Positions 25,021 through 36,299 of a stretch of DNA of 61,974 nt are shown here, piece by piece. This stretch comes from Circinella minor. Taxonomy: Eukaryota > Mucoromycota > Mucoromycetes > Mucorales > Lichtheimiaceae. Under the pieces are notes generated by a model. It searched no databases. It saw only the letters and a program-made list of their open reading frames with translations, and was not told the DNA's origin. A program made the translations under genes and the position numbers. Every line of letters starts with the position of its first letter. Positions within the stretch are counted from its first letter, which is position 1. The DNA is taken from positions 1-61,974 of the forward strand of contig JAEPRB010000234.1 of the NCBI GenBank assembly GCA_016758965.1, written 5' to 3'.

Positions 25021-25210
25021 TTTTTTCAAAGAGCTTGAATGGTGACCAAGGGGCATATGTGCTTTATTAATTACTGTTTAAATAGACATGCTACATGCCT
25101 TTTTATTGGTCAACGATATAACGACAATTAAAAAAATAACACATAGATTTTTTTTTTTGCGGGCAGAAGACCATAGAAAAATGAAGGTTTCAAAAAAGCT
25201 GGACTGAGTA

Positions 25211-25512
25211 CTATTCAATTAACTTATTGATGATTTCGCTTTCTGCTGACAAAGAAACTTTTTTTCTATTACGTAGAGAAAATTCGATCACTTTATTAGG
25301 GACAATGTCGTATTTTATAAACGATGGATGTATGGTTTCTAAAATACATCGCAACAGCCATATAATGATCGTTTGTATCTAAAGAAGCTTTAAGAAGCAA
25401 TTATTGTTATCTTAATTTTAAATGATGCCCATTTTTTTTGAAAGAAAAATATTTCGCGCGGCACCCGATTCTTTTACGGGCACCTTCCCAGTCAGGAGTT
25501 TGAGACTGGTTT
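25211..25512 (-). pseudogene. Unidentified coding-like fragments
   Basis: On the minus strand, 25211..25378 follows a TTTAG acceptor and stays open for 55 codons (IQTIIIWLLRCILET, then YDIVPNKVIEFSLRNRKK) to a TAG. Just upstream, about 25412..25512 is open in another relation and contains DWEGARKRIGCRAKYF, a pattern reminiscent of the zinc-finger part of Mutator/FAR1-like transposases. No continuous gene can be drawn. These could be relics of a transposon or exons of a damaged gene; the call is tentative. Confidence 0.25.
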
Positions 25513-26096
25513 CTTGATATAATTATTGAAAAGATCAATTATCGTTTTATATAGACTACGTACCATTTGTATAACAGGTTCATGTTGGTAGAAAGTGATT
25601 TGTCCCCAAAAAAAATATTTCTATAAACCGTTAAAATAATTCTTATTGTTAATAAAATTTCAGGAACAATGTGTCACAGCAATCAAAACCTTGAAATCAA
25701 TGATGTTATTTGTTTACGTTTTTTAATTGCTTTGTTTGGGGAAATTAAGCACAACCGAATAAAAAAAAAGTAGAAGAATGAAGAAGATAACCATGTTAAT
25801 ATATTACAAAATTTTAACTGATTTTTTCCCTATTTTTGAAGTACTTTAGCAAAAGTACAAAAAGATGGTATATTTGTTTACTTAATTAAGCTTATCTTAT
25901 ATTTTTGTTTCTCTCCGAGCCTATCAACGTATCAGCTGCCCTTTCTATCTAAATCAAGAGAGTAAGAAAACTTGCATTTAGTTTTCTTCTTTTTTCTTCC
26001 TTCTTCAGCTTATATCTTTTTGGGGGCGTGAGCTGTACTTAACTGATAGAAAAGGCTATTTTTCTTTCTTTTTACTCTTACATAGCAGCCGTAACC

Positions 26097-28567
26097 ATGG
26101 AAGCTGAGAAACCGTTGCCATTTCGACAATTGTTCCTCATTTGTGCAGTACGATTTGCGGTATGTCCTTTTACTTTCATGATTTCGACATTGAGTAATGG
26201 AAAAGTGTTTTTTTTTTTTTGCTTATCTATATATACTTAAAGAAGGAGCATGGAAAAATAACATTTTGGTATTTAATTTGTTGCAATATACAGGAACCTA
26301 TCAGTTTTAGTATCCATATCCCATTTATCTACTTTGTAAGCCAACTGAAACTGACATGACTCTCGTCATTTGATCGTTACACATATGACTAACAATGATA
26401 AAAAAAAACAGATGGTACGCGATTTTCATATTGGCAAAGAGACTGAAATCGGATATTATGTAAGTTTGATTACATCAAGTTTCGCCGTTTCACAACTTGC
26501 GTCAGGTAAAACAGAGAAAAAAGGATAAGAGGGAAAAGACACTTTTGTGTATGATGACGACGATTACATGTGTGTACATGATATCTATGTGTGAGAGTAC
26601 AATGATAGATTTTTTTTGTAATACCTAATCTTGTATCAAAAATTTGAATAGCTCTACCAATTGGAATGCTTTCAGACCGTATTGGCAGACGTCCAGTTGT
26701 TTTACTTGGTCTAGCTGTAGGGATTATCAGTATCCTTTCATTTGGTTTATCAAAAACATATCAATGGGCACTTTGTACCAAGGTTTTATCTGGATTATTG
26801 GTGAGTATATTTATAAATTACTAATGAATATCCAATTCTTTATATACTTAACAGAACCATTATTATATATTATGGATCTTTCTTAGGATAATAATATCGC
26901 TGTGTTGAAAAGCATGGTATCAGAGTTAAGTATGGGATACTCAGAAACTCAAAGAGCACGTGCATTCTCCATGTTACAAGTTGTTTTTGGCTTGGGTGGT
27001 ATCGTTGGTGCAAGTCTTGGAGGTGAGAAACAAAAAAAAATTGTAGTTCTGGGTGATGAATGCTGTGATAGTATTGAAAACTCAAAAATTTAATGGATGC
27101 ATGATGTGCAGGTTATTTGTCTGAGCCAGTGCGTAAATATCCAAATGTGTTTGGACGGGGTGGTCCAATTACGGACTTTTTGACCGAATTCCCGTATTTT
27201 CTACCATGCTTTGCTGCATCATGTATCGCTACTATTGGTTGGATCGCTGGGTTTTTATTTTTGGAAGAGACTTTAATTCGAAAGAAACAAATGCAAGTAG
27301 CACAAAATCAAGAACAAGAAGGTCTTTTGACCAACGGTGAAAACGAATCTGAAGATTATCAAACATTCGGCGGGCAATCGAATGGTAATCAATTTAATAA
27401 ACCGCAGTCATCAGCTACCATCCGTGATGTGTTAACACCTGCAGTGGTTGGAGTCTGTATCACATATGGATTAGCTGCCTATCAAAATGTCTTTTATGAT
27501 GGTAAAGTGTTTTTTTTTTAGCTCACATGTTGTTCATGCTCAAAGAAAAGCTCTGATGGATGGAGGGGGGCTAAAAATATCTATATATGTACAAATGAAA
27601 AAAAAAAAAGATGAAAAAGCTTATGCCACTATCGTTTTATATTTATTATTAGAATTATTTCCTACATGGTCAGCAACTGACCGTGGCGTTGGTGGTCTCG
27701 GGCTTAATTCAAATGAAATTGGCACTGCGTTATCTTTTGCTGGAATGGTTACGCTTTTTGTTCAGTTTTTCATATATCATCGCTTAACAGGATGGCTAGG
27801 TACTATTCGTCTATTTCGAGCATCTTTGTTACTAAGCATTTTCGTGTTTGGATTACAAGGTTGTGTACGCTATTTACAAAACGGTGACGATGATATCAAA
27901 TGGTTATTCTGGGTAGGCTTGTTGTTAAGCATTGGACTTAAAACTTTATGTCAAACCGTGGCAATGACAGGGTCTATCATTCTTATTAATAATGCAGCAC
28001 CTCGCGTGGATGCACTGGGTACAATCAATGCTTTTTCACAATGTATGTATAAGTAACAACAACAAAAATCATTTGCAGGGATGTGGATTACGGGGTTGAT
28101 TGGTGGTTTTTATGTGGAGGGGAATTAACTATTCAAGAAAAATCAAATACTGAATGGATATGATGATGATATGGTGTATATCTATCTTGGGAAGGGATTC
28201 GAAAAGGATATCACGAGATATTGGCAATTTCCGCAGAAATTTAAATACTTTTTTGTTTGCTTTTTCCTTCTAGGTTGTTCTAGTGCAATGCGTGCATTAG
28301 GACCTGCTTCGTCCGGCTTTATTTATTCTTCGTAAGTTATTATCATATTTCATTGAGAAAACAAGAGTATCTAGATGTTATGCGGAGAAGAAATATTCAA
28401 AGAACTTAATAATAACAATGATTTAAAGAACAATTGCTGCAGTTGGACTCCCCTTTACTGTTCGCGCACATCTTAGTTGGGTTATTTTGAGCTGTGTTGC
28501 TATAATGACATATACTGCTAGTATGCAGCTTAATACAGCAAAGTATATTTCGAAACCAAAGGAGTAG
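26097..28567 (+). CDS. Major facilitator superfamily transporter (ZIF-like/YCR023C-like drug:H+ antiporter group)
   Basis: Nine exons, 26097..26159, 26294..26335, 26412..26505, 26652..26800, 26887..27022, 27112..27501, 27653..28042, 28274..28331 and 28429..28567, give 486 residues, normal for a 12-TM MFS protein. The start ACCATGG is in good context. MFS motif A is visible as GMLSDRIGRRP between TM2 and TM3, and the fingerprint before it, SLITSSFAVSQLASALPIG, matches this subfamily. A hydrophilic loop (about 230-285, Glu/Gln/Asn-rich) separates the two six-helix halves. TM segments continue to GPASSGFIYSS and the C-terminus. Many relatives move metal-chelates or small organic molecules at vacuole or plasma membrane; the substrate cannot be read from sequence. 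An internal GTAAGT at 26459 is not used, since the frame continues into conserved sequence. Confidence 0.92.
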
Positions 28568-28752
28568 AAAAAAATAATTGGTGCTTATATAGTTACTTTC
28601 TTTTTATTAATGTAAATAAATATACCAATGATTCGCTATGATGTTATAATAATACCGAAAAAATAAATTAATACATATTTCTAAATGTATTCAAGTGAAT
28701 GGGTTACAAAGAAAAAGGTAGACCTTTTTTTTTTGGGGGGGGAAAGGAAATC

Positions 28753-28791
<39 letters not shown>

Positions 28792-28823
28792 GGATATATT
28801 GATAAGAAGTACATATTACTCTT
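28568..28823. repeat. Spacer with TA and GA simple repeats
   Basis: The gap between two converging genes contains a run of Ts and Gs followed by a (TA)n then (GA)n microsatellite at about 28750-28790. The last coding codons of the minus-strand neighbour begin at 28824. Confidence 0.6.
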
Positions 28824-29133
28824 TCATTTTTTTCCTTGGTTCATTTGTTGTTGTTGTTGTTGTTGTTGAACATAATAGTATCCCATAGTAGGTTGATACG
28901 TGACGAACATGGGAGGATAAACGTAATATGTTGAAGCAACCATCATGGTGGCAGGAACTTGTACTGCAACAGGTTCTTGAGCAGGAGCAGGTGTCTATAG
29001 AACAATCACATCATGTAAATATTAATTTAAAATGACAGAAAGGTTGGATGCAACTGATTATTAGTTTATAGCTTACCTTCTCCTTGCTCTTGGAAAAGTG
29101 TAAACCGCAAGGATCAAGTCCAAGATTACCCAT
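28824..29133 (-). CDS. Small Tyr/Pro/Gln-rich protein with possible N-myristoylation signal
   Basis: Two exons, complement(28824..28994, 29077..29133), give 75 residues. The first exon encodes MGNLGLDPCGLHFSKSKEK; the intron has GTAAGC and a CTATAG acceptor. The second exon is rich in Pro, Val and Tyr (ASTYYVYPPMFVTYQP) and ends in seven Gln and MNQGKK. Gly2 followed by Asn and a nearby Cys9 resembles a myristoylation/palmitoylation signal, suggesting membrane attachment; that is inference. A TATAAAAG box lies about 75 bases upstream of the ATG. I recognise no family. The intact splice sites, clean frame and TATA box support a real gene. Confidence 0.65.
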
Positions 29134-29205
29134 GGTTTATCAAATAGATGGGAAAGTGTTTTGTATATGAAAGAAAAGGGATAAATACATTTGCTCAACA
29201 AGTGC

Positions 29206-29213
29206 CTTTTATA
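29206..29213 (-). promoter_or_regulatory. TATA box of the small protein gene
   Basis: On the minus strand the sequence reads TATAAAAG, about 73-80 bases upstream of the start codon at 29133, a usual distance for a TATA element with a short leader. It is the clearest core-promoter element in the window. Confidence 0.5.
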
Positions 29214-29980
29214 TCTTTTCTTTGCTACGGTCAGGTCATACGCTTCTAGATATTAGAACAGATGGTTCAGACAAACCCCCTTCCTTCTTATCATGAAACA
29301 AGCGACCGCGTGGACATTACTCTTTTGCCTCTTTATTGTCAACGAAGTAATAAAGGGGGGCATCGTAAATACCAATGTTGGTTTTTTTTGTGAGATGTGG
29401 GGCATGACAGGTGGGCGGCGCACATTTCTGGCCAACCAAGATTTGATCCGTGCTTTTTGTTTAGTTATCCTGAAATTGGGGGGACAAGTAACATGATGAC
29501 ATTTATTATATACTATTTTCTTCTTATGATCATCCCTTTATCACTCCATTTCATTATACACGTACCAAATATAACCACTGCCTTTCTAAATACAGGGCTA
29601 TGTGATAGAAAATCAAGATGAAAAGTACATCCAAGTCTCGATGTCTCAATTAAAAAAAAAGGCTGCAAACGAGCATAAAAGCCAATTGGATATTTGTATT
29701 TTTTTGTTACCAAAAGAAAAAAAAATATATATGAAAGGGAATTCTACAATTGAAAAGCGTACATGTTGTGTAATATATATATTGGTACGTGATTTGTAGT
29801 GTGTGAGAAGGGGGGAAAGGAACTGTGAAAAGGGGAATTGGGGAAGGTTGTTTTTATAGGTAAAAAATAATAATAGATGGGTGCAAATATATGAGGGGAA
29901 ATGGAGGTTTTTAACTACAATGTTCGACTGCTATACTTTTTTATACATACTTATATATATATATATATACATATATATTT
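29214..29980. other. Intergenic region
   Basis: About 770 bases upstream of the small gene and downstream of the CaaX repeat gene. It contains short C- and G-runs and several TA-rich tracts (29940-29980). No gene is supported. Confidence 0.45.
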
Positions 29981-31612
29981 TTACATGATATTACATTTGC
30001 TTTTTGATGCTTCTTCGTCAGCAGGTTGTTGTGGTTGTTGTTGCTGCTGTTCAGGAGTAGCGGGTGATTCTTTTTGAGCTGGTGGTGCTTGGCCGGATGC
30101 AGGAGCTTGAGGATTAACTTCACTAGCAGCCAATGGAACTGGCATTGCTGGTTCAGGTCGTTGTACGGCTGCTTCTTCGGCGGCCTTTTGTTGTGCTTGT
30201 TGCTCAGCGAGTTTTCGTGCATTTTCCTGTTCCAATGCCAAACGAGCAGCCTCTTCATCGGCAGCTTTTTGTTGTGCTTGTTGCTCAGCGAGTTTTCGTG
30301 CATTTTCCTGTTCCAATGCCAAACGAGCAGCCTCTTCATCGGCAGCTTTTTGTTGTGCTTGTTGTTCAGCAATTTTACGAGCTTCATCTTCTTCGCGTGC
30401 CTTACGCTCTTCTTCTTCCTTACGAGCGGCTTCAGCTTCAGCAACTTTACGGGCTTCTTCCTCTTCGCGTGCCTTACGCTCTTCCTCTTCCTTACGAGCG
30501 GCTTCAGCTTCAGCAAGTTTACGGGCTTCTTCTTCTTCGCGTGCCTTACGTTCTTCTTCTTCCTTGCGAGCAGCTTCAGCTTCAGCAACTTTACGGGCTT
30601 CTTCCTCTTCGCGTGCCTTACGTTCTTCCTCTTCCTTACGAGCAGCTTCAGCTTCAGCAAGTTTACGGGCTTCTTCCTCTTCGCGTGCCTTACGTTCTTC
30701 CTCTTCCTTACGAGCGGCTTCAGCTTCAGCAAGTTTACGGGCTTCTTCTTCTTCTTCGCGTGCCTTACGTTCTTCCTCTTCCTTACGAGCAGCCTCAGCT
30801 TCAGCAAGTTTATGAGCTTCTTCTTCTTCACGTGCCTTGCGTTCTTCCTCTTCCTTACGAGCAGCCTCAGCTTCAGCAAGCTTACGGGCTTCTTCCTCTT
30901 CACGTGCCTTGCGTTCTTCCTCTTCAGCAAGCTTACGGGCTTCTTCTTCTTCACGTGCCTTGCGTTCTTCTTCTACCTTACGAGCAGCCTCAGCTTCAGC
31001 AAGTTTACGAGCAGCTTCAACTTCAGCAAGTTTGCGAGCTTCCTCTTCTTCGCGTGCCTTACGCTCTTCTTCTTGGCGGGCTGCTTCTTCTTCGGCAAGC
31101 TTACGGGCTTCTTCTTCTTCCCGTGCTTTACGTTCTTCTTCTTCTTTACGAGCAGCCTCCTCTTCAGCAGCTTTCTGTACAGCAACTTCTTCAGCAATTC
31201 TCTTTGCTTCAGCATCGGCTTCAGCCTTCGCTTTTACCACCTTGGCAACAATACCTTCAATATCAATAACAGCAGTGTTAATAGCGGTTGCAATGGCAGC
31301 ACTAACGTTTTCAGTCATTTCGAACTTGGGCAACTCTACTTCGGACTTCTTTTGTTCCTCGGCGGGTTTCACCTCTTCTTGCTTTTGTTCAGGTTGTTCC
31401 GATTCGACATCGGATTCGCGTTCTTGCTTTAACTTTTCCAAAAGAGCTGAGGTATCGATAGAGCCTGAGTTTACTACAGTCTTGATAGCGGCTTGAACCT
31501 TTGGATCAACTGACACGTGATCCTCAGCCACCGATTCTTCAACAGTAGGAGCGGGAGCTTCAACTTCTTGTTGTTGCTCGGTTACATTAACGGGAGTATC
31601 TTCTGACGACAT
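29981..31612 (-). CDS. Glu/Lys/Ala-rich repeat protein with C-terminal CaaX box
   Basis: Single exon, 543 residues, starting MSSEDTPVNVTEQQQEVE. Residues about 155-420 are a near-continuous run of a 24-residue unit (ARKEEEERKAREEEEARKLA plus EAEA), nine or ten copies, some with KVAEAEA, some shortened. Then come two and a half copies of a 27-residue unit (EEAARLALEQENARKLAEQQ type), a Pro/Gln-rich stretch, and the end KSKCNIM. The repeat predicts a long single alpha-helix or coiled coil. CNIM is a CaaX box, with Met favouring farnesylation, so the protein is probably tethered to a membrane as a rod. Similarity to caldesmon, TolA or ezrin-like sequences would be compositional only. No enzymatic domain is present. 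Repeat homogeneity at DNA level makes the opposite strand open too. Confidence 0.85.
   Translation of the reverse strand: MSSEDTPVNVTEQQQEVEAPAPTVEESVAEDHVSVDPKVQAAIKTVVNSGSIDTSALLEKLKQERESDVESEQPEQKQEEVKPAEEQKKSEVELPKFEMTENVSAAIATAINTAVIDIEGIVAKVVKAKAEADAEAKRIAEEVAVQKAAEEEAARKEEEERKAREEEEARKLAEEEAARQEEERKAREEEEARKLAEVEAARKLAEAEAARKVEEERKAREEEEARKLAEEEERKAREEEEARKLAEAEAARKEEEERKAREEEEAHKLAEAEAARKEEEERKAREEEEEARKLAEAEAARKEEEERKAREEEEARKLAEAEAARKEEEERKAREEEEARKVAEAEAARKEEEERKAREEEEARKLAEAEAARKEEEERKAREEEEARKVAEAEAARKEEEERKAREEDEARKIAEQQAQQKAADEEAARLALEQENARKLAEQQAQQKAADEEAARLALEQENARKLAEQQAQQKAAEEAAVQRPEPAMPVPLAASEVNPQAPASGQAPPAQKESPATPEQQQQQPQQPADEEASKSKCNIM
30370..31180 (-). repeat. Coding tandem repeat, about 72-base unit
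   Basis: The DNA behind the 24-residue repeats of the CaaX protein consists of about ten units of roughly 72 bases. The most similar copies lie at about 30400-30840; copies towards the 5-prime end of the gene are shorter and more diverged. Near-identity between neighbouring units suggests recent duplication by slippage or unequal exchange. Confidence 0.8.
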
Positions 31613-32664
31613 ATTGAATTATTTAACTGATAAAAAAAATGGAAGTGTGTTTTTCGGGCAATATATAGAATTATTTTATAAAAAAACAAACGAAAAAAAA
31701 AAGAGAGAGAGAAATAAGAAAGAAACAGAAGAGGAAAGAAAAAAAAATGCAATAAAAATAGCCGGATCCCTCAATCCCGCACTTGGTAGTAACCTTTATG
31801 AGTAAACATCGGAGAACCTTGGAAGGTTGTGTGTATGTTCCGGCCGGTAATCTCTGATCAAATAATCTTGTTGATGTCATTGGATCTGAGGTATTATATT
31901 TCAAATAACACTCAGCAAAAACACAGAGAACCTGGTCCACTAATCTAACCAGAAAACAAAAAAAGAACTTGTCTGGGCTTTCCCCAACACAAAATGCATT
32001 ATCTTTTATCATATAATATATTATTTTCAACCTGTATCAATAAAAAAAAATATTCATTGTGGCAACTGCTTCTTTTCTTGTTAATATTGTTGTTGGGGAG
32101 CATGGGAATTTATGGTCATTCCTCGGGTTATTGACACCATCTGACTTGTCTGTGCAATTTGTCAAGATACACTTCTAGATTGATATATAATTTAATAAGA
32201 ACGGTGGAAGGTGGGACAGAAGAGAAGATAACATTAAAAAGTTATTTTTTCGCTGTTATGAACCAGCTTCCTTGATCCCTGCGTTTTTTGTCATTTCTTT
32301 TCTCCGTGAATGTTTAGATATATGGATTTGATCGCAGGATGATGTTTTCTTCCTGGCCACAGTAAGGATACCCGATATTTTAACATCCCCCAATTCGGCT
32401 TATTATTTCGTTCTTCTTTTTATTTCATAAGGGTGCCAGTAAATATAACAAACCCTCCATGTTAATGTTAAAGGTCTTTCTTTAGTATTCTTGCTTTTCA
32501 TCATCCCCGACCAGCCACTTTCCGTTCCTTAACGATTACTACGTGTGGTAAAATAACCGAAAAAAAAAGTCAAGGTTCCGAGAAAACCTGTTGGTGAGGA
32601 GTTCCGTTTGTGTTTCTATTTTTACCTTTTCTAACCTTTTTTTTTTTTTCGAACTTAAATCAAA
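31613..32664. other. Divergent promoter region
   Basis: About 1 kb between the start codons of the CaaX protein (minus) and the MSS4-like gene (plus). Both promoters must lie here. Pyrimidine-rich sequence precedes the plus-strand start at 32630-32660 and AT-rich sequence flanks the minus-strand start. No defined operator was recognised, and short open frames do not resemble genes. Confidence 0.5.
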
Positions 32665-33228
32665 ATGGCGTCCCAACCGATCGCATTTCATTTGCTCGAA
32701 GAACCTCTTAAAAAGATTGTTGAAACTGGTACAAATAAGAATGCTGCTGATATTATGTGTCCTATAGACAAGTGCAAATGTCTTGTCATTAAAAAAGGTG
32801 CTGCCACCCTCGTTGAACGCGACGGAAGCAAGGTAAATATATATTTATTCTTTTGTATACCCAACAACAAAAAGGAAAAGCTATCTCTTCTTTTTATTAT
32901 TGCTATTGTATTGCAAGTCGTATGGACATTGTAAAATGGACAATCATTAAACGAATGAAACTTTGTTTTTTTTATATGATAGTTAGAACTACCAGAATCA
33001 GTACTCGGAAGCAATCTTTCCGAGCAACTAAAAGGTTCAACAGAAATGCAGTTTTGGCGCTTGGGTAACATGATGGACTTTGAGAACGTTGGATTTTCAA
33101 AAACAGTTGATGCTGTAAAATATTTATCTTGCGCTGATTGTGATGTGGGTCCTATTGGATATCATGACACAAAGGAGAGTCCAAGCGAATTTTTGATTAG
33201 TATCCGTCGTGTTCGTTATCGATTTTAA
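32665..33228 (+). CDS. DSS4: Mss4/Dss4 family Rab guanine-nucleotide-exchange/chaperone protein
   Basis: Two exons, 32665..32832 and 32983..33228, give 137 residues, close to human MSS4 (123) and yeast Dss4 (143). The intron starts GTAAAT and ends GATAG. The family zinc site is made by two Cys pairs: here CPIDKCKC near residues 32-39 (the spaced form seen in fungi) and CADC near 105. Between and after them are MMDFENVGFSKTVDAVKYL and the signature CADCDVGPIGYHD, which is nearly invariant in MSS4 proteins, and the end FLISIRRVRYRF matches the last strand. The family binds exocytic Rabs such as Sec4/Rab8 and stabilises the nucleotide-free form. Identification is secure. Confidence 0.95.
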
Positions 33229-34791
33229 TATGCTACTGTCATTGATCCGATAAAATAATATAATGGAATCAGGTAAAAATAAAGATATCATATGAGCTTT
33301 TTTTTATATGCTTCGATTCAGCAGAGAATAAACTGATTTATTGGATATATTTATCGTTTCTAGGACCCTTTCTTTTTTTATATACCATTTTCTTTTCTTA
33401 TTGTTATGTTATGTGGATATATGTGGATGTATGTAGAATAGTATTGTATTAATTGTTGGATGTATTAAAATTTTATTTGATTTATTTTTCAACTGTTGAA
33501 ATTAGTCTAATGAATTTTCCCAAATGATCAAGAAACACAATATACCAAAAGAGTGGTTTTAATTATTAGATCATATTCTCAGAAAGAATTTGTTGGGAAC
33601 ACAGATCATACACGAACACATGAAAATGTAAACTCGCAGCACATTTTTTTGCTGGTACCACTATTTTTATCAAACAAAATATGAAGCACTTGTGTCAAAA
33701 CAAGTGATCAAAATTGTGCAATAAGGATAGTTTAAGTTTTTTTGTGCCTTCAACAGTTGACAAAAAAGAAACATCTACGGTAATATGATCGCTTATGATG
33801 ATCTTCTACTGTGTCATTAACAACGCCATTGATAGAAAAATTTGTGCTCAAATTAATACTGTAACGGTACGCACAAAAATCGAATTATTTCATACAAACA
33901 ACACTAGTAACCATACACTATATGTACTTTTATAACGTTTATTCTTTTACTATTGCATATCCATATTAGAAAAAAAATACACAAATATATAATTTGTAAT
34001 AATTTTCGATAAACTTTTGTTTTTAGGTACAGAATTTCCTGAATTATATATCATAGCAACTACAACAATAATGACTTGCTATTCTTATCTGGAAAGATTT
34101 ACTCATACCGTTGCCATAAGAAATAGCATTTGTTGCAGTTTGCTATATTCCGCGATATTTTCACAAGCCAACAAAATTATCCAACTGATATTTGATTAGT
34201 GAGCTCTACATTGAAAATATCCTTATCCTAGACCAAAGGTTTTTATTGAATTTTCTGATCGACTTATTACGTAGCATACCTGTTTACAGTTATTACAGTC
34301 GGTTTATCCCAATAGTAAAATGTCTATTTTTGTTGCCATGATTGATAATTAATTTGCTTTTTTTTTTCATATATGAAAATGTACTTAACTTTTATTTTTT
34401 TATTGTTTATTTATTTACTTGCGTTCTTTTCTTTCCATTATATATTGTAGTAAGTTAACTATCAAGTACTAATCACGTATCATACCATAACCATAATCAC
34501 TAAAACTCGAACGTGAATTAATTTATCATATTACGTAAAATATTTAGATATTTAAATATTTTTTCGTTTTACTCACCGTTTCTTTTCCTTTATTTTTTTA
34601 TGGTAAGTTTATCGTTATCAAGATTCACTTTTATACGGATTATATGGCTACTACGTATATATCAAGAAGCTGTTAGTCAGTTGTATTTATGCATATCGCT
34701 TTTCTGCCACTTTTTCCCCTGAATATTTTTAACTTTTCCTGTTCAAGTTTGTTCATATAATGTACCCATCCATTGAGTGGTAATTCTATTA
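33229..34791. other. AT-rich intergenic region
   Basis: The 3-prime flank of the MSS4-like gene followed by AT-rich sequence. A 60-codon open frame at 34017..34199 follows a TTTTTAG word but shows no family resemblance, so it is not called. Nothing else was recognised. Confidence 0.45.
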
Positions 34792-35097
34792 CCATGGTTA
34801 TTGCATACAAATTACAGGATTTTGCTTTCGATTACGCCTACAAACAAAAATTTTTCATCTAAGTACTTTTTTTTTCATGCTTGGCCTTTGAATTTTCGAC
34901 TACAAACTCGCTATTTTCGCGAGCGGGTTTAGAAAATTAAAGTCTCACTCACGAAAATAGCGAGTTTGTAGTCGAAAATTCCCTTGCTCTTTGGCTAAAA
35001 TTCAAAGGCCGAGCATGAAAAAAAAAAGTACACAGATGAAAAATCTCTGTTCGTAGGTGTAATCGAAAGCAAAATCTTGTATATTACCATAACATGG
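34792..35097. repeat. About 306-base imperfect inverted repeat (foldback/MITE-like)
   Basis: Two arms of about 125-145 bases face each other around a loop near 34928-34944. The inner 29 bases of each arm (34891..34919 and 34952..34980) are perfect reverse complements. Outer parts match with scattered substitutions, including GATTTTGCTTTCGATTAC on the left against GTAATCGAAAGCAAAATC on the right, and an insertion of about 20 bases in the right arm near 34981-35000. The ends fall close to CCATGG-like words at 34792 and 35093. No coding capacity and no clear target-site duplication. The structure suits a non-autonomous DNA element. Confidence 0.75.
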
Positions 35098-36200
35098 AGG
35101 TACTAAACTTCATTATACTTATGAGCTCTTAGGTGTTTCCTGGTTATTTTTTGGTTTCTCCGTATCATGCTCGCATTGTTTAGTCATTATTTATTTATTT
35201 CATTGATTGTATATTTATAATTAACTACAGTACTTTGAGTGTACAAATTACAGTATATAATCATAATACCCAGATCCTCCTGGCTTATAATGATGCACTT
35301 ACCTATAATGGATGGAACTAATTTTTCTTACAGCCTGTATGGTGATCTCCATCTATATACATATATAAGTTACTGGTATTCTTGTTTAGTTTTCTATATT
35401 TATTTTGTAATACGTTTACCACAATATTGTTAATCTGATGTATATATTTAGGTTATATGATCACGGTAATTCAGTTGCTAACGATTTGCTACAGTAAACA
35501 TGTAAAATTTTTGATATAGTATGTCTTATATCGTCTTTGTTTTTTGTTCCTATTTTTATATATTTTTTCTATCCATAACAAGTTATAAAGCACATATAAT
35601 GTGTATGTGTCAAAATGATAATTTTGAGATTGCTAACTAAACATATTATTGATCACCGATTCTATCCATATTAAAAGAAAAAAACAAAACACATCATACA
35701 TACAGTACGTATAAACAAACAAATAATACAAATAAATAGACGCCCTACATACAACATCAGGTGAGCAGACCGTGAAATAATATACATTAGCCTTACTTTC
35801 TTTTCAGTTTCATAATACCTATGATCGCAGCAAAAAAAAACAAAAAACAAAATACCTATGTAGCAGCTCTTTTTTACTCTAAAATCCACATTTAGTGCCA
35901 TGGCTATGTTTTTTAACAACAAAAGAAACCAACCAGTAAATCAATCAATTCTATATCCGTGCTGTATTAACACTTTGTCACTTTACTACTGCTGATAATA
36001 ATAATTCATTCTAAACAGGTTTTTCTCATCCTTCTACTTGTGTTTTTTTATCACCTAATGAAAATAAGTAATTGATGAGTCTCATCGTCATTTTATAAAG
36101 ATATAAGATAAATGAGATAGTGACAAGATTGATCTGGATCTTTAGCCATTTCCTACAAAAGTCCAAGCACGCAATTCAAGAAAAACAGTATCTCGAGTTT
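35098..36200. other. AT-rich intergenic region
   Basis: No gene, tRNA or known element recognised; short frames on both strands are of low complexity. Confidence 0.4.
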
Positions 36201-36299
36201 GGATAATATGATATAAGAATATTCTTTCTTCTGTGATGTTGAAACGGTAATTCATTAAAATATTATATTATTTCGTGTGCAAGTTCAATATTACGTTTT

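Noticed and set aside
25460..25520. GC-richer stretch considered as a tRNA
   Set aside because: No B-box-like GGTTCGANTCC, no cloverleaf stems and no anticodon arm could be drawn.
30074..31496. Long plus-strand open frames (452, 378 and 219 codons) opposite the CaaX repeat protein
   Set aside because: They are mirror frames created by the codon-level repeats of the minus-strand gene and have Phe/Leu-, Leu/Gln- or Ser/Arg-only composition without domains or promoter.
31671..32030. 119-codon minus-strand frame
   Set aside because: Low-complexity Phe-rich end and no splice or family support; it falls in the divergent promoter region.
34017..34199. 60-codon plus-strand frame after TTTTTAG
   Set aside because: No further exon, family or start context was found to support a gene.
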